From positions 3,712 to 67,711 of the forward strand of contig CALBNV010000102.1 in assembly GCA_937896895.1 (NCBI GenBank): a DNA stretch of 64,000 nt, given 5' to 3'. The DNA is from an uncultured Bacteroidales bacterium. GTDB lineage: Bacteria; Bacteroidota; Bacteroidia; Bacteroidales; F082. Made by a program: the position numbers and the translations under genes. The stretch's first letter is position 1. Each line of letters starts with the position of its first letter. Under the pieces are notes generated by a model, which saw nothing but the letters and a program-made list of their open reading frames with translations, was not told the origin of the DNA and did not search any database. This document shows, piece by piece, positions 32,575 to 41,743 of this stretch.

Positions 32575-34434
32575 ATGAGCGAAAACGAAAACATCGTCAA
32601 CGAAGAAGTTCAGAACGTTGAGGAAAAAGAAACAAAAAGAGTGAAACCGGTTCCGGCAGAGGATTTCGACTGGAGCAGCAGCACAAAAAAGCACGACAGC
32701 TACAGCGACGCTGACCGCGAGAGAATGGCCGCGATGTACGAGAAGACAATGAGTCAGATCGGCGACCACGAGGTCATCGACGGAACAGTCGTAGCGAAGA
32801 CCGCACGCGAAGTGGTCGTCAACATCGGCTTCAAGTCAGACGGTGTTATTCCGATTTCAGAGTTCCGTCACAACCCGGACCTCAAGGTCGGTGATGTCAT
32901 CGAGGTTTATGTTGAGAATCAGGAAGGTGTCAACGGCCAGCTCGTCCTTTCACACAAGAAGGCGCGCCTGCTGAAGTCATGGGACCGCGTCAATGCAGCA
33001 TTCGACAGCCAGGAGATCGTCCGCGGCTTCGTGAAGAGCCGTACAAAAGGCGGCTTGATCGTCGATGTGTTCGGCATCGAGGCATTCCTCCCAGGTTCAC
33101 AGATTGACGTGAAGCCTATCCGCGACTACGACGTGTATGTCAACAGCACGATGGAGTTCAAGGTCGTGAAGATCAACCACGAGTACAAGAATGTCGTCGT
33201 TTCACACAAGGCTCTCATCGAAGACGAGATCGAGCAGCAGAAGAGCGAAATCATCAGCAAGCTTGAGAAAGGCCAGGTTCTCGAAGGCGTCGTCAAGAAC
33301 ATCACCAACTACGGCGTGTTCATCGACCTCGGCGGTGTTGACGGTCTCATCCACATCACAGACCTTTCGTGGGGCCGCATCAACGATCCTAAGGAAATCG
33401 TCCAGCTCGACCAGCAGATCAAGGTTGTCATCCTCGACTTCGACGACAGCAAGAAGCGTATTGCTCTCGGCCTGAAGCAGCTCACGCCACATCCGTGGGA
33501 TGCCCTCGACCCGAACATCAAGGTCGGTGACACAGTGAAGGGCAAAGTCGTCGTCATCGCCGACTACGGTGCGTTCATCGAGATCGCCCCGGGCGTTGAA
33601 GGCCTCATCCACGTCTCAGAAATGTCATGGTCACAGCATCTCCGCACAGCTCAGGACTTCCTGCACCTCGGCGACGAAGTCGAAGCGAAGGTCCTCACAC
33701 TCGACCGCGAAGAGCGCAAGATGAGCCTCGGCATGAAGCAACTCATCCCGGATCCATGGGCAAACATCTCAGAACGTTATCCAAAGGGTTCAAAGCACAC
33801 TGCAACAGTCCGCAACTTCACCAACTTCGGCATCTTCGTGGAGCTTGAAGAAGGCGTTGACGGTCTCATCCACATCTCAGACCTCAGCTGGTCGAAGAAG
33901 ATCAAACACCCGGCAGAGTTCACGAAGATCGGCGACACCATCGATGTCATCGTCCTCGATGTTGACGAAGAGAACCGCCGTCTGAGCCTCGGTCACAAGC
34001 AGCTTGAAGAGAACCCGTGGGATGTCTTCGAAAGCATCTTCACAGTCGGCTCGATCCAGCAGGGCACGATCATCAGCACAAACGAAAAGGGCGTCGTCGT
34101 CTCATTGCCTTACGGCGTTGAAGGCTTCTGCCCGAACCGTCACCTCAAGAAAGAAGACGGCACGACAGCCAAGAACGATGAGACTCTCGACTTCAAGGTG
34201 ATTGAGTTCTCGAAGGAAAACAAGAAGATCATCCTCTCACACTCACGCATCTGGGAAGAGACAAAGGCAGTCGCAGAAGAAGCTGAAGCAGCCGAGAAAG
34301 AGAAGGCACAGAAGAACACGAAACGTGCCGTGAAACAGATCAACGACAGCGTCGAGAAAACCACTCTCGGTGACCTCGATGTCCTCGCAGCTCTGAAAGA
34401 GAACCTCGAAAAAGAGGAGAAAGGCAACAAATAA
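32575..34434 (+). CDS. rpsA: 30S ribosomal protein S1
   Basis: 619 aa with repeated S1 RNA-binding domains, for example 'VLEGVVKNITNYGVFIDLGG', 'VKGKVVVIADYGAFIEIAPG' and 'HTATVRNFTNFGIFVELEEG', each ending in the typical 'GLIHITDLSW' or 'GLIHVSEMSW'. An acidic N-terminus and a charged C-terminal tail flank the repeats. S1 binds mRNA and helps initiate translation, which matters in Bacteroidota where Shine-Dalgarno sites are weak. Codon use is strongly biased, as for a highly expressed gene. Confidence 0.97.
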   Translation: MSENENIVNEEVQNVEEKETKRVKPVPAEDFDWSSSTKKHDSYSDADRERMAAMYEKTMSQIGDHEVIDGTVVAKTAREVVVNIGFKSDGVIPISEFRHNPDLKVGDVIEVYVENQEGVNGQLVLSHKKARLLKSWDRVNAAFDSQEIVRGFVKSRTKGGLIVDVFGIEAFLPGSQIDVKPIRDYDVYVNSTMEFKVVKINHEYKNVVVSHKALIEDEIEQQKSEIISKLEKGQVLEGVVKNITNYGVFIDLGGVDGLIHITDLSWGRINDPKEIVQLDQQIKVVILDFDDSKKRIALGLKQLTPHPWDALDPNIKVGDTVKGKVVVIADYGAFIEIAPGVEGLIHVSEMSWSQHLRTAQDFLHLGDEVEAKVLTLDREERKMSLGMKQLIPDPWANISERYPKGSKHTATVRNFTNFGIFVELEEGVDGLIHISDLSWSKKIKHPAEFTKIGDTIDVIVLDVDEENRRLSLGHKQLEENPWDVFESIFTVGSIQQGTIISTNEKGVVVSLPYGVEGFCPNRHLKKEDGTTAKNDETLDFKVIEFSKENKKIILSHSRIWEETKAVAEEAEAAEKEKAQKNTKRAVKQINDSVEKTTLGDLDVLAALKENLEKEEKGNK

Positions 34435-34474
34435 GCCTGATTCAAGACAGAATAATTAGTATTCTAAATTATTA

Positions 34475-34927
34475 CTGTCCGATAAAACTTTTTTAGGGCG
34501 AAAAATAAGGGCTGGTTTCTGTTTGGAAATTCAGCCCTTTGTGTTATTTTGCTGTGCAAAGATACTAGTGATGCGTTAGCCAATGCATCTGCGGCTGTAA
34601 AACATTAAAAAACAATATATTATAACAGTTCTTTGACAACTTCGATTTGAAATGAGTCCGTAATTTTGTGGGCTAATTCCACAGGTTATGAACGAAGGAA
34701 AGTACATCCTCACTCAAGTCACCAGCTTCATCCCGCACCAAATCTTCCTCCGCCTCGTAGAGAAGTTCAAAGTAGATTATAGAGTCAGAGAGTTCAATTG
34801 CACAAACCAATTGCAGTATATGCTGTTCGGGCAGCTAACTCCCTGTGAATCATTGAGAGACATCTGTCTTTGCATCGGCCAGAACAAGGATGCCAAGACA
34901 TACATTGACTATATTATGCCTCCATGA
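34475..34927 (+). mobile_element. truncated IS4-family element (DUF4372 N-terminus)
   Basis: The left end probably begins near CTGTCCGATAAAACT (34475-34489). An ORF from ATG 34688 encodes 'KYILTQVTSFIPHQIFLRLV', 'FNCTNQLQYMLFGQLTPCES' and 'LRDICLCIGQ', the DUF4372 head of IS4-type transposases, and stops after 79 codons, so about 80% of the transposase is gone. A hairpin (34507-34514 with 34532-34539, AAGGGCTG/CAGCCCTT, followed by TTTGTG) lies in the leader and may also end rpsA transcripts. Confidence 0.7.
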
Positions 34928-34991
34928 ACACATCGCCGGATTTTTTCAGCTGGCATCTTATAAAAACAAATCATAACATTCAATAATTGAT

Positions 34992-34999
34992 TATCTTTG
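34992..34999 (+). promoter_or_regulatory. -7 box of the DUF4007 remnant operon
   Basis: TATCTTTG lies 34 nt upstream of ATG 35034. The promoter survives although the genes behind it are damaged. Confidence 0.55.
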
Positions 35000-35033
35000 C
35001 ACCTTTAATTGGTATTTGAAAACTCACTGACTG

Positions 35034-35342
35034 ATGGATACAAAATTCACCTTTTCCGGGCACGAGTCGTTTCCTTGCAAAACCTTATGGTTGAAGAAGG
35101 GATATGATTTATAGGCAAAAGGGACTTTATTTTCCACGAGAAGGAAAAAATCTCTCACAAAACAGGGCTTGGTGTCGAACACTGGAGCAAATGTCAGGAC
35201 ACAGACCTACGTTTTGCCTGAAAAGGACAAGAAGCGTGTTTCCGAGTTGGAGCAGAAGATCAACCAAATACTGTCGGGAAATGACAATGTGGACATTTGC
35301 ACGCTTCTGGAAATATCAAACAAGAAAATGAACAGAGAATGA
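35034..35342 (+). pseudogene. DUF4007-type gene remnant with in-frame amber stop
   Basis: From ATG 35034 the frame reads 'FTFSGHESFPCKTLWLKKGY', the typical DUF4007 opening, and meets TAG at 35112-35114. The same frame then stays open to TGA 35340-35342 ('TYVLPEKDKKRVSELEQKIN' near the end) and overlaps the next ATG. Only about 100 codons remain, so an internal deletion is likely. The 833-aa fusion at 37521 carries a related domain at its C-terminus, so this is a relic of a related system. Confidence 0.6.
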
Positions 35343-36522
35343 ACATTGAAGCATCAGAAATAAGAGAAGCGGTTGAGATTATAAAAACCGCCATTTTACA
35401 AGGGCAATATGAAGCATCAAAAGATGTGAATCGCATCCAGCTTACTATATATTTCAGCATAGGCAAGTATATCTCCAACCATACTCGTAAAGGTGGTTGG
35501 GGGACTAACATTCTGGAATCCATCAGTGAACATTTGCATAAGGAATTACCGGGACTGCGAGGATATTCGGCAACAAATTTGAGAAACATGCGTCTGTTTT
35601 ATGAATCATGGCAAATGCTTGATTCAAATTCATCAGTTATGACTGATGAAAACTCGAAGAATACAAATACCAAAACAAAATATATTGACAATCAACTAAT
35701 TGTAAATTCATCAGTTGCAACTGATGAATTTACAAAGATTGATGTCTATCACACTTTACATATCCCAGCCACCAAGGATTTCCCCATTGATGATTTTTCC
35801 GTGTACCTTTTACCCATCACATTGAAATCAATAAACTCAATGATATTTCCGCCCGCTACTACTATATCCGGCGCACAGCAGAAGAACATTTGTCTGTGGA
35901 TATTCTTAAAAAACTGATAAAAGAAGATGTTTACAGCCATCAGACAAATATTCCTTCCAATTTCCAACAGACCATACACAGTACTGTCACGATGCGGAAA
36001 GCTGTAACGATGTTTAAGGATTCTTATTTTTTAGATTTCATAAATACAGAGCAGATAGGAGAACGAGACATGGCGGATGTTGACGAACGGGTTATAGAAC
36101 AACAAATCGTTCAAAACATAAAAAATTTCATTATGACCTTTGGTCATGATTTCGCATTCATCGGCAATCAATACCATCTGGAAGTTTATGGCATTGAACA
36201 TTTTCCCGACTTGCTATTTTTCAATCGGGAGCTGAATGCCATGGTGGTCGTTGAGTTAAAAACAGGAGAATTCAAACCTTCTTACTTGGGACAACTGATG
36301 AGTTATTTGAGCATTCTTGATGCCAAAGTGAAGAAATCGCATGAAAATCCAACAATAGGAATTGTTCTTTGCAAATCGGCGAAACGCGAGTATGTGGAAT
36401 TTGTGATTCGCGACTATAACAAACCTATGGGTGTTGCAACATATTCCACCTCTGCCGATGTTCCGGAAAACTTAAGGAAAGCATTGCCGGATATTGACGA
36501 CCTAAAAAAAATCCTGGAATGA
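35339..36522 (+). pseudogene. YhcG/DUF1016 PD-(D/E)xK nuclease, frameshifted at a T5 tract
   Basis: The N-terminal DUF1016_N part is 'TIYFSIGKYISNHTRKGGWG', 'LPGLRGYSATNLRNMRLFYE'. The frame breaks at T5 (35794-35798). With one extra T it continues 'DDFFRVPFTHHIEINKL' and 'RYYYIRRTAEEHLSVDILKK' into the C-terminal nuclease, whose catalytic core is 'HFPDLLFFNRELNAMVVVEL' plus the following Lys. The intact length would be about 394 aa. Two alternative starts after the break (35890) keep the nuclease half open. Confidence 0.8.
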
Positions 36523-36549
36523 CGAACGTTAGACATATACTGGGAATAT
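36490..36549 (+). repeat. 60-nt imperfect direct repeat, left copy
   Basis: About 85% identical to 41632-41691 (9 mismatches). It spans the last codons of the YhcG gene and the first ten codons of the PP-loop gene. The two copies bracket the 5.1-kb block with the 258-aa, 833-aa and AlbA_2 genes. Confidence 0.7.
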
Positions 36550-36635
36550 CAGGCGGAAAAGACAGTGCGGCTCTTGCTGTTTATCTGAAACAACAACGTC
36601 AAGCACTATTGATTCCTAATAGTTTAATTTTTTAA
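36519..36635 (+). pseudogene. first 38 codons of a PP-loop (PAPS-reductase-like) gene
   Basis: ATG 36519 overlaps the YhcG stop. It reads 'RHILGISGGKDSAALAVYLK', the PP-loop of DndC/PAPS-reductase-type ATP pyrophosphatases, then loses homology and ends at TAA 36635. The rest of the gene was lost where the inserted block begins. A still shorter copy of the same start is at 41662-41694. Confidence 0.7.
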
Positions 36636-36664
36636 AATGCCACAATTGATATGCAAATTTTTGC

Positions 36665-36672
36665 TACTTTTG
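36665..36672 (+). promoter_or_regulatory. -7 box of the sulfur-type module
   Basis: TACTTTTG lies 70 nt upstream of ATG 36742, so the 36.7-41.4 kb genes have their own promoter inside the bracketed block. Confidence 0.5.
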
Positions 36673-36741
36673 CAACTTCATTTTAGGGTTACATGAATGA
36701 CCTCAAAACATTTTTGATAAATTGACCAATTCGTCAGCAAA

Positions 36742-37518
36742 ATGAATGAACAAATAAAAAACATACTTCGTGATTTGCAAAATGCCACTTCAGAACTGGA
36801 TGTAATTCGTGATTTGTTTCAAGCAAAACTTGACTATTTCAACGAAGAAGACAGGCGTAAAATCAATGAGTTCAACGAGACGTTTGAACAAAAACGCGAA
36901 CAAATTGATGGGAAAATAAATTCTTTTATGCGTTTTATTGAGAAAAGCTTTGCTCCAACTGCTGAAGAAATTGCAAAAGGAAAAGCTTTGCAAAAGCTTC
37001 ATGCGGATTTTCCCGAATTTGACAAATGGGATACTTCTGTGCAAAATGCTTTGCTTGAACGGGAATTGAAGTCCTTTGAGATACATTCAAAAGAGACTAA
37101 GACGAGAGAGAAAATGCCAACAACAGGTTCCACCGTTTCTATTGACAACCCGGAACCTGATAAGGCTTTCCCGATTACATATAATTTTGAATTTTGCCGA
37201 CCTTACGCAATTGAGGTTTGTGGTGAAAGGCACAACATTAAATCATGGCGCGATGCTTTGTGCGCTGTTGCAAAGGTTTTGTGTGAGCATAACACAAAGC
37301 CATTAGAGTCTTTTATGTCCATGGATGTAAAAGAAAAGCCGTGGTTTTCCAGGACTTCTGATTTGTATAGAAGCCCTTTGGAAATTGTTGAAGGTGTGTT
37401 TGCCGAAGCCAATTTGAGTGCTAAATCAATGTTGGCTTCATGTCGTATGTTGTTGGATATTTATTCTGTGGATTATAGCGAAATCAGTGTGTTTTTGAGT
37501 AAAATTGCCAGTAATTAA
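36742..37518 (+). CDS. 258-aa coiled-coil protein of the PP-loop/DUF4007 module
   Basis: The N-terminal about 100 residues are charged and helical ('EDRRKINEFNETFEQKREQI'), probably a coiled coil. A short linker follows. The C-terminal about 100 residues form a compact domain with 'NFEFCRPYAIEVCGERHNIK', 'SWRDALCAVAKVLCEHN' and 'SPLEIVEGVFAEANLSA', a pattern I associate with small domains in restriction-related proteins, though I cannot name the family. It ends 2 bp before the 833-aa fusion, so the two are cotranscribed and probably partners. Confidence 0.55.
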   Translation: MNEQIKNILRDLQNATSELDVIRDLFQAKLDYFNEEDRRKINEFNETFEQKREQIDGKINSFMRFIEKSFAPTAEEIAKGKALQKLHADFPEFDKWDTSVQNALLERELKSFEIHSKETKTREKMPTTGSTVSIDNPEPDKAFPITYNFEFCRPYAIEVCGERHNIKSWRDALCAVAKVLCEHNTKPLESFMSMDVKEKPWFSRTSDLYRSPLEIVEGVFAEANLSAKSMLASCRMLLDIYSVDYSEISVFLSKIASN

Positions 37519-37520
37519 CA

Positions 37521-40022
37521 ATGTTCAAGATAAGTTGGGATAAAGAAACCGGAGGTGTGCGTCTGTCGAGCAAAATTGAGCCCGACACGCTTGGAGTGTC
37601 TCCTCGCCCTGTTTTCTTTGAAGAATTGGATTTGTTGAAACTTGACAAACTCGGCTGGGAATACCCACATTGTCAGGAACCATTATTGTGGGCATGCAAC
37701 AAACAATACTTTTATCGCGGCGAATTGATGTTTGAGGCCAAAGGCGCGAATGTCTATGATCCCGCAACGGTAGTCTTTCAGGATGGGAAAGAGACTGTAG
37801 AACTTGTTCCCATTGATGTAAAAAGAATGCTTGAACGCTGCAAAAACGAAATGTTCTTGCTTGAGACTGAAGCCATAGAGTTTATTCGTGATACATATTT
37901 GCAATATGTCGATGCCAGCAAAAAAGTAGATACGATAAAGGCTAATCAAGTGGATTTTGAAACACTTGTCAACCGGGTTTCAAAAGATCAGAAAAAGCAG
38001 ATGGCCATTGTCAAGCAGGATTGCGACAGTTTCGACATCATGCCGCTTGAAGAGGCAAAAAATGCAGGTAAGCGCACCTACGTCACAACAAAGATTGATA
38101 AGTTTTTGGCCTCTTTTTCAGGAGGAAAAGACAGCCAGGTCGTGCTTGACCTATGCACGAGAGCCATCCCGCCACAAGCGTTTGAAGTAATTTATAGTGA
38201 TACTGGCTACGAACTGCCGCCTTCATTGGAACTTTATGAGGAAGTAAAGAAACATTACCAAACGCTATATCCCGAACTTTCGTTCCGCATTGCCCGCAAC
38301 CACGAAAGTGTGCTGAACTATTGGGATAAAATCGGCACACCGTCCGACACCCACCGTTGGTGCTGCTCTGTAATGAAAACCGCGCCTCTTTACAGAATGC
38401 TCAAAGTGGATGGAACAAATAAGCAGGCAAAAGTGCTGGCGTTTGAAGGTACGCGAGGAGAAGAAAGTTCACGCCGTTCCAATTATGAGCGAATAGGAAA
38501 AGGAGTGAAACACAATAGCGTTATTAACGCAAGACCACTGATTTATTGGAATACGACAGAGGTTTTTCTCTATCTTTTGAAATATGATATTCCAATAAAT
38601 AATGCCTATAGGGTGGGAAAACCACGTGTTGGCTGTTTGATTTGCCCTTTCTCTTCAGAATGGGATGATATGATTGTCAACACATGCTACCACGAGAATT
38701 TGAAGCCTTTTCTAACAAGAATAGAAAATATTGCAAAAGACCGAGAGATTCCCAATCTAAATGAATATGTACAAAATCATAGTTGGAAATTAAGAGCAAG
38801 CGGTAAGTTTATGAATTCCAACAAGAAAGTGGTTTTTACGCAAGACAAGGGTCATTTGGTCGGATATACAGAGAACTCAGCGACAAATATTGAGCTGTGG
38901 CTTCCTATACTAGGTCATTGTTATCTCGAAAAACAAGACAAAGTATTAAAAGGTGAAATCAAGACAAAGGAAAAAACATACACATTTGAAATTATTCAAA
39001 ACGAAAAGAATGGTTTTGATTTTTCGTTTCAAAACATCAATGATATTCTAATCATTGGCGATATAAAAAGGATTATTTATAAATCAACATATTGCATACA
39101 GTGTGAGGCATGTGAAGTTGAATGTCCTACTGGTGCGTTATCTATTTACCCTAAAATAAACATTGATTCATCCAAGTGCATTCATTGTTACAAATGTATT
39201 GATTTTCATGCTAAAGGATGTATTACAGCAGATTCATTAAATATGGCACAAACAGAGAAAACAAAACTAACTGGTATTAGCGGTTATGGAACATTTGGAT
39301 TAAGAGAAGAATGGCTTTCCGAGTATTTCATTGCACAAGATACTTATTGGGAAAACAACTCATTAGGCAAAAAGCAAGTTCCATCATTCAAAACTTGGCT
39401 CAAAGATGCCGACATTGTTGATGCAAAAGGGAATATCACAAACTTAGGCAAATTATTGACAGATACATATATTGATAATCCACTATTAGTGTGGGAAATT
39501 ATATGGATAAACCTTGCTACGAACTCCGCACTCATAAAATGGTTCGTTGAAAAAGTTGAAATCAATACAGTGTATTCGAAACAAGTTCTGCAAGAATTTT
39601 ATGAAAACGAATATACCGAAGGTCAAACAACATTTGAATATGCTGTAGGAGCATTGTTCAATTTTTTATCATCAACGCCAATAGGTGGTGTTATTAACCA
39701 AAAACTCGATTTCAATAAAAATGAATATAAACGAGACGCATATTCCGACCTCTCTCGTGAAGCCATTGCCTACTCCCTCTACAAATTTGCCGAAAACCAA
39801 GGGATAAAATCTTTCCGTGTAAGCGACTTGTACAATGAGGACTGCAAGGGCGGCCCTTATCGTGAGTTCGGCATCAGCAAGGCTGATTTGGAAAAAGCCT
39901 TGCGCTCACTGAATTCCGAGAACAACCGCGTGCTTACCGCCGAACTTAATATGGGCTTAGACCACATATCACTACGAGAAGACCTGAATGCACTTTCGGC
40001 CTTGGAAATACTGACCAATTAA
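37521..40022 (+). CDS. PP-loop/PAPS-reductase - 4Fe-4S ferredoxin - DUF4007 fusion protein
   Basis: 833 aa. Residues 1-190 are an N-terminal extension. The ATP-pyrophosphatase PP-loop is 'LASFSGGKDSQVVLDL' (SGGKDS 200-205). Two Cys pairs typical of DndC-like PAPS reductases follow: 'HRWCCSVMKTAP' (C281, C282) and 'GCLICPF' (C372, C375). A double 4Fe-4S ferredoxin section has C525-x2-C528-x2-C531-x3-C535-P and C553-x2-C556-x2-C559-x7-C567. From about 583 on, 'GISGYGTFGLREEWL' and 'LLVWEIIWINLATN' mark a DUF4007-like domain. This suggests activation of a substrate with ATP and iron-sulfur redox chemistry, as in DNA phosphorothioation, but the product is not known. Confidence 0.8.
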   Translation: MFKISWDKETGGVRLSSKIEPDTLGVSPRPVFFEELDLLKLDKLGWEYPHCQEPLLWACNKQYFYRGELMFEAKGANVYDPATVVFQDGKETVELVPIDVKRMLERCKNEMFLLETEAIEFIRDTYLQYVDASKKVDTIKANQVDFETLVNRVSKDQKKQMAIVKQDCDSFDIMPLEEAKNAGKRTYVTTKIDKFLASFSGGKDSQVVLDLCTRAIPPQAFEVIYSDTGYELPPSLELYEEVKKHYQTLYPELSFRIARNHESVLNYWDKIGTPSDTHRWCCSVMKTAPLYRMLKVDGTNKQAKVLAFEGTRGEESSRRSNYERIGKGVKHNSVINARPLIYWNTTEVFLYLLKYDIPINNAYRVGKPRVGCLICPFSSEWDDMIVNTCYHENLKPFLTRIENIAKDREIPNLNEYVQNHSWKLRASGKFMNSNKKVVFTQDKGHLVGYTENSATNIELWLPILGHCYLEKQDKVLKGEIKTKEKTYTFEIIQNEKNGFDFSFQNINDILIIGDIKRIIYKSTYCIQCEACEVECPTGALSIYPKINIDSSKCIHCYKCIDFHAKGCITADSLNMAQTEKTKLTGISGYGTFGLREEWLSEYFIAQDTYWENNSLGKKQVPSFKTWLKDADIVDAKGNITNLGKLLTDTYIDNPLLVWEIIWINLATNSALIKWFVEKVEINTVYSKQVLQEFYENEYTEGQTTFEYAVGALFNFLSSTPIGGVINQKLDFNKNEYKRDAYSDLSREAIAYSLYKFAENQGIKSFRVSDLYNEDCKGGPYREFGISKADLEKALRSLNSENNRVLTAELNMGLDHISLREDLNALSALEILTN

Positions 40023-41444
40023 ATGATTGCACCTATGCAGATTGACATGAAAGAGAGCCAGCAAACAGAATTCAAACAGACGTGGCGCGATGAATACCTC
40101 AAATGGATTTGCGGCTTCGCTAATGCTGATGGTGGAAAAATCCTTATTGGTGTGAATGATGATGGCACTGTCTGCGGTGTTAGCGATGCTAAACGCCTCA
40201 TAGAAGATATTCCCAACAAGGTGAAAAACGCACTCGCCATCGTACCACATGTCAGTCTGCTGGAAAAAGACGGATTGGAATACATCGAGATAGCCGTTTC
40301 TCCATATCCATTTCCAGTAAGTTATGGTGGTAGGTATTATATGCGTTCGGGCGCGACAAACCAGTTGCTGAATGGGCAGGCTCTTGATGCCTTTATCCTT
40401 AGGAAACAAGGCATCACATGGGACAGCATTCCCGTAACACAACTGCAATTTTCCGATATTGACGGACTTGCTGTAAGATACTTCGTGCGTCTGGCCACTA
40501 AGAAAGGCAGGATTGACAGCGACATCGCCTCCGAAGAAACCGAGCAACTGCTCAAAAAGCTAAACTTGTACAAAAACGGCTTCTGGACAACTGCGGCAGC
40601 CCTTCTCTTCACCGAGAATCCTGAACGATACATTGGCGGTTCGTATGTGAAAATCGCCTTTTTCGAAAACGACGCCGACATTCTTTATATGGACGAAGTG
40701 CATGGTCCCCTGTTGCAACAAGCCGACGAAACCCTCGATGTCATCATGAAGAAATATCTGAAAGCCCGTATTTCCTACGACGGCATCCATCGTGTTGAGC
40801 GTTATCCTTTCCCCGAAGATGCCCTGCGTGAGGCTGTACTCAACGCCATTGTGCACAAGGATTATGCCCGCCAAATTCCCATACAGATTCGCGTGTATGC
40901 CGACAAAATCATGATTTTCAACGACTGTCGGCTTTCTGATTACTGGACAGACAAAACACTGAAACAAAGTCATAAAAGCGAACCTTACAACCCCAACATT
41001 GCCCATGTGTTTTATCTTTCGGGACATGTGGAAAGCTGGGGACGTGGCATTGACAAGATATGCAAGTCGTGTTCCATGCACGGCATCCCATTGCCTGAAT
41101 ACAATGTGCAAACCGAAGAAATATGTGTTACTTTCAAGACATCCGACGAGTACTTGAATGGTGCTATGGGAACAGCCGACTTCCCAAAGGATTCCCAAAG
41201 GATTCCCAAAGAAGTTGCCAAAGAGGTTGCCAAAGAAGTTCCTATAGAAATTTCTGAATCCGTCCGCAGGACGTATGATGCGATTGCCGAAAATCCCCGG
41301 CTCACAATCAAGGAACTATCTGAAAAACGTAAAATTTCAGACACAGCAATCAAAAAACATATTGCGTACTTAAAAAAGAAAGGTCTTATAGAAAGGGTTG
41401 GAGGCAAGACACACGGACACTGGCAAGTAAAGCCTATAAAATAA
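40023..41444 (+). CDS. AlbA_2 / HATPase-type ATP-binding regulator with winged helix
   Basis: 473 aa. The N-terminal AlbA_2 (Schlafen-like, divergent AAA-4) domain has 'ESQQTEFKQTW', 'WICGFANADGGKILIGVND'. The central HATPase_c_4-type region is 'REAVLNAIVHKDYARQIPIQ', 'GHVESWGRGIDKI'. A repeat-rich linker (KEVAKEV) precedes a C-terminal winged helix ending 'RVGGKTHGHWQVKPIK'. Proteins of this type are DNA- or RNA-binding regulators often found in defence regions. It starts at the stop of the 833-aa gene. A paralogue with a similar tail begins beyond the right edge (63690-64000). Confidence 0.8.
   Translation: MIAPMQIDMKESQQTEFKQTWRDEYLKWICGFANADGGKILIGVNDDGTVCGVSDAKRLIEDIPNKVKNALAIVPHVSLLEKDGLEYIEIAVSPYPFPVSYGGRYYMRSGATNQLLNGQALDAFILRKQGITWDSIPVTQLQFSDIDGLAVRYFVRLATKKGRIDSDIASEETEQLLKKLNLYKNGFWTTAAALLFTENPERYIGGSYVKIAFFENDADILYMDEVHGPLLQQADETLDVIMKKYLKARISYDGIHRVERYPFPEDALREAVLNAIVHKDYARQIPIQIRVYADKIMIFNDCRLSDYWTDKTLKQSHKSEPYNPNIAHVFYLSGHVESWGRGIDKICKSCSMHGIPLPEYNVQTEEICVTFKTSDEYLNGAMGTADFPKDSQRIPKEVAKEVAKEVPIEISESVRRTYDAIAENPRLTIKELSEKRKISDTAIKKHIAYLKKKGLIERVGGKTHGHWQVKPIK
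41181..41237 (+). repeat. 11-bp and 12-bp coding tandem repeats in the AlbA_2 gene
   Basis: TTCCCAAAGGA occurs twice and TTCCCAAAGAA once with 11-bp spacing (41181-41213), followed by two 12-bp GTTGCCAAAGA(G/A) units (41214-41237). Loss or gain of an 11-bp unit would shift the frame ahead of the winged helix. Confidence 0.75.
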
Positions 41445-41478
41445 ACGAAAAACAAAAGGAATTAGAAATAAAGAAGAT

Positions 41479-41664
41479 ATGGCAACAAAATATTCCGATA
41501 TAATCACAATCCGCGAAGGCAAACCTGCCTATAACATTGCCAATGAAGAAGATGGTCAATGGACAAGTTTCATTGCCAACAAGCAGTTCAATGACATTCT
41601 GAAAACTGTCATTAAATCAGTAAGAAACACTGATATTGACGCTCTTAAAATAATCTTTGAATGA
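41479..41664 (+). pseudogene. 61-codon remnant, probable ATPase N-terminus
   Basis: The frame reads 'YSDIITIREGKPAYNIANEE' and 'FIANKQFNDILKTVIKSVRN', which looks like the start of a large AAA-type ATPase of defence loci. Its tail 'DIDALKIIFE' is instead similar to the YhcG end 'DIDDLKKILE' and is part of the 60-nt direct repeat. It therefore appears to be a recombination scar joining two broken genes, although a short expressed protein cannot be excluded. Confidence 0.5.
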
Positions 41665-41691
41665 TGAACGTTAGACATATATTGGAAATAT
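41632..41691 (+). repeat. 60-nt imperfect direct repeat, right copy
   Basis: Partner of 36490-36549. It ends in a ten-codon relic of the PP-loop gene start (41662-41694, ending in TAA) and closes the 5.1-kb block. Confidence 0.7.
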
Positions 41692-41743
41692 AAAAATAAC
41701 ACACAAATCTAATCATTAAAGAATTTATAGTAACTATTTGAAT

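Noticed and set aside
37521..40022. Assimilatory PAPS reductase (cysH)
   Set aside because: The protein is more than three times longer, has ferredoxin and DUF4007-like parts, and no sulfate-assimilation genes are near.
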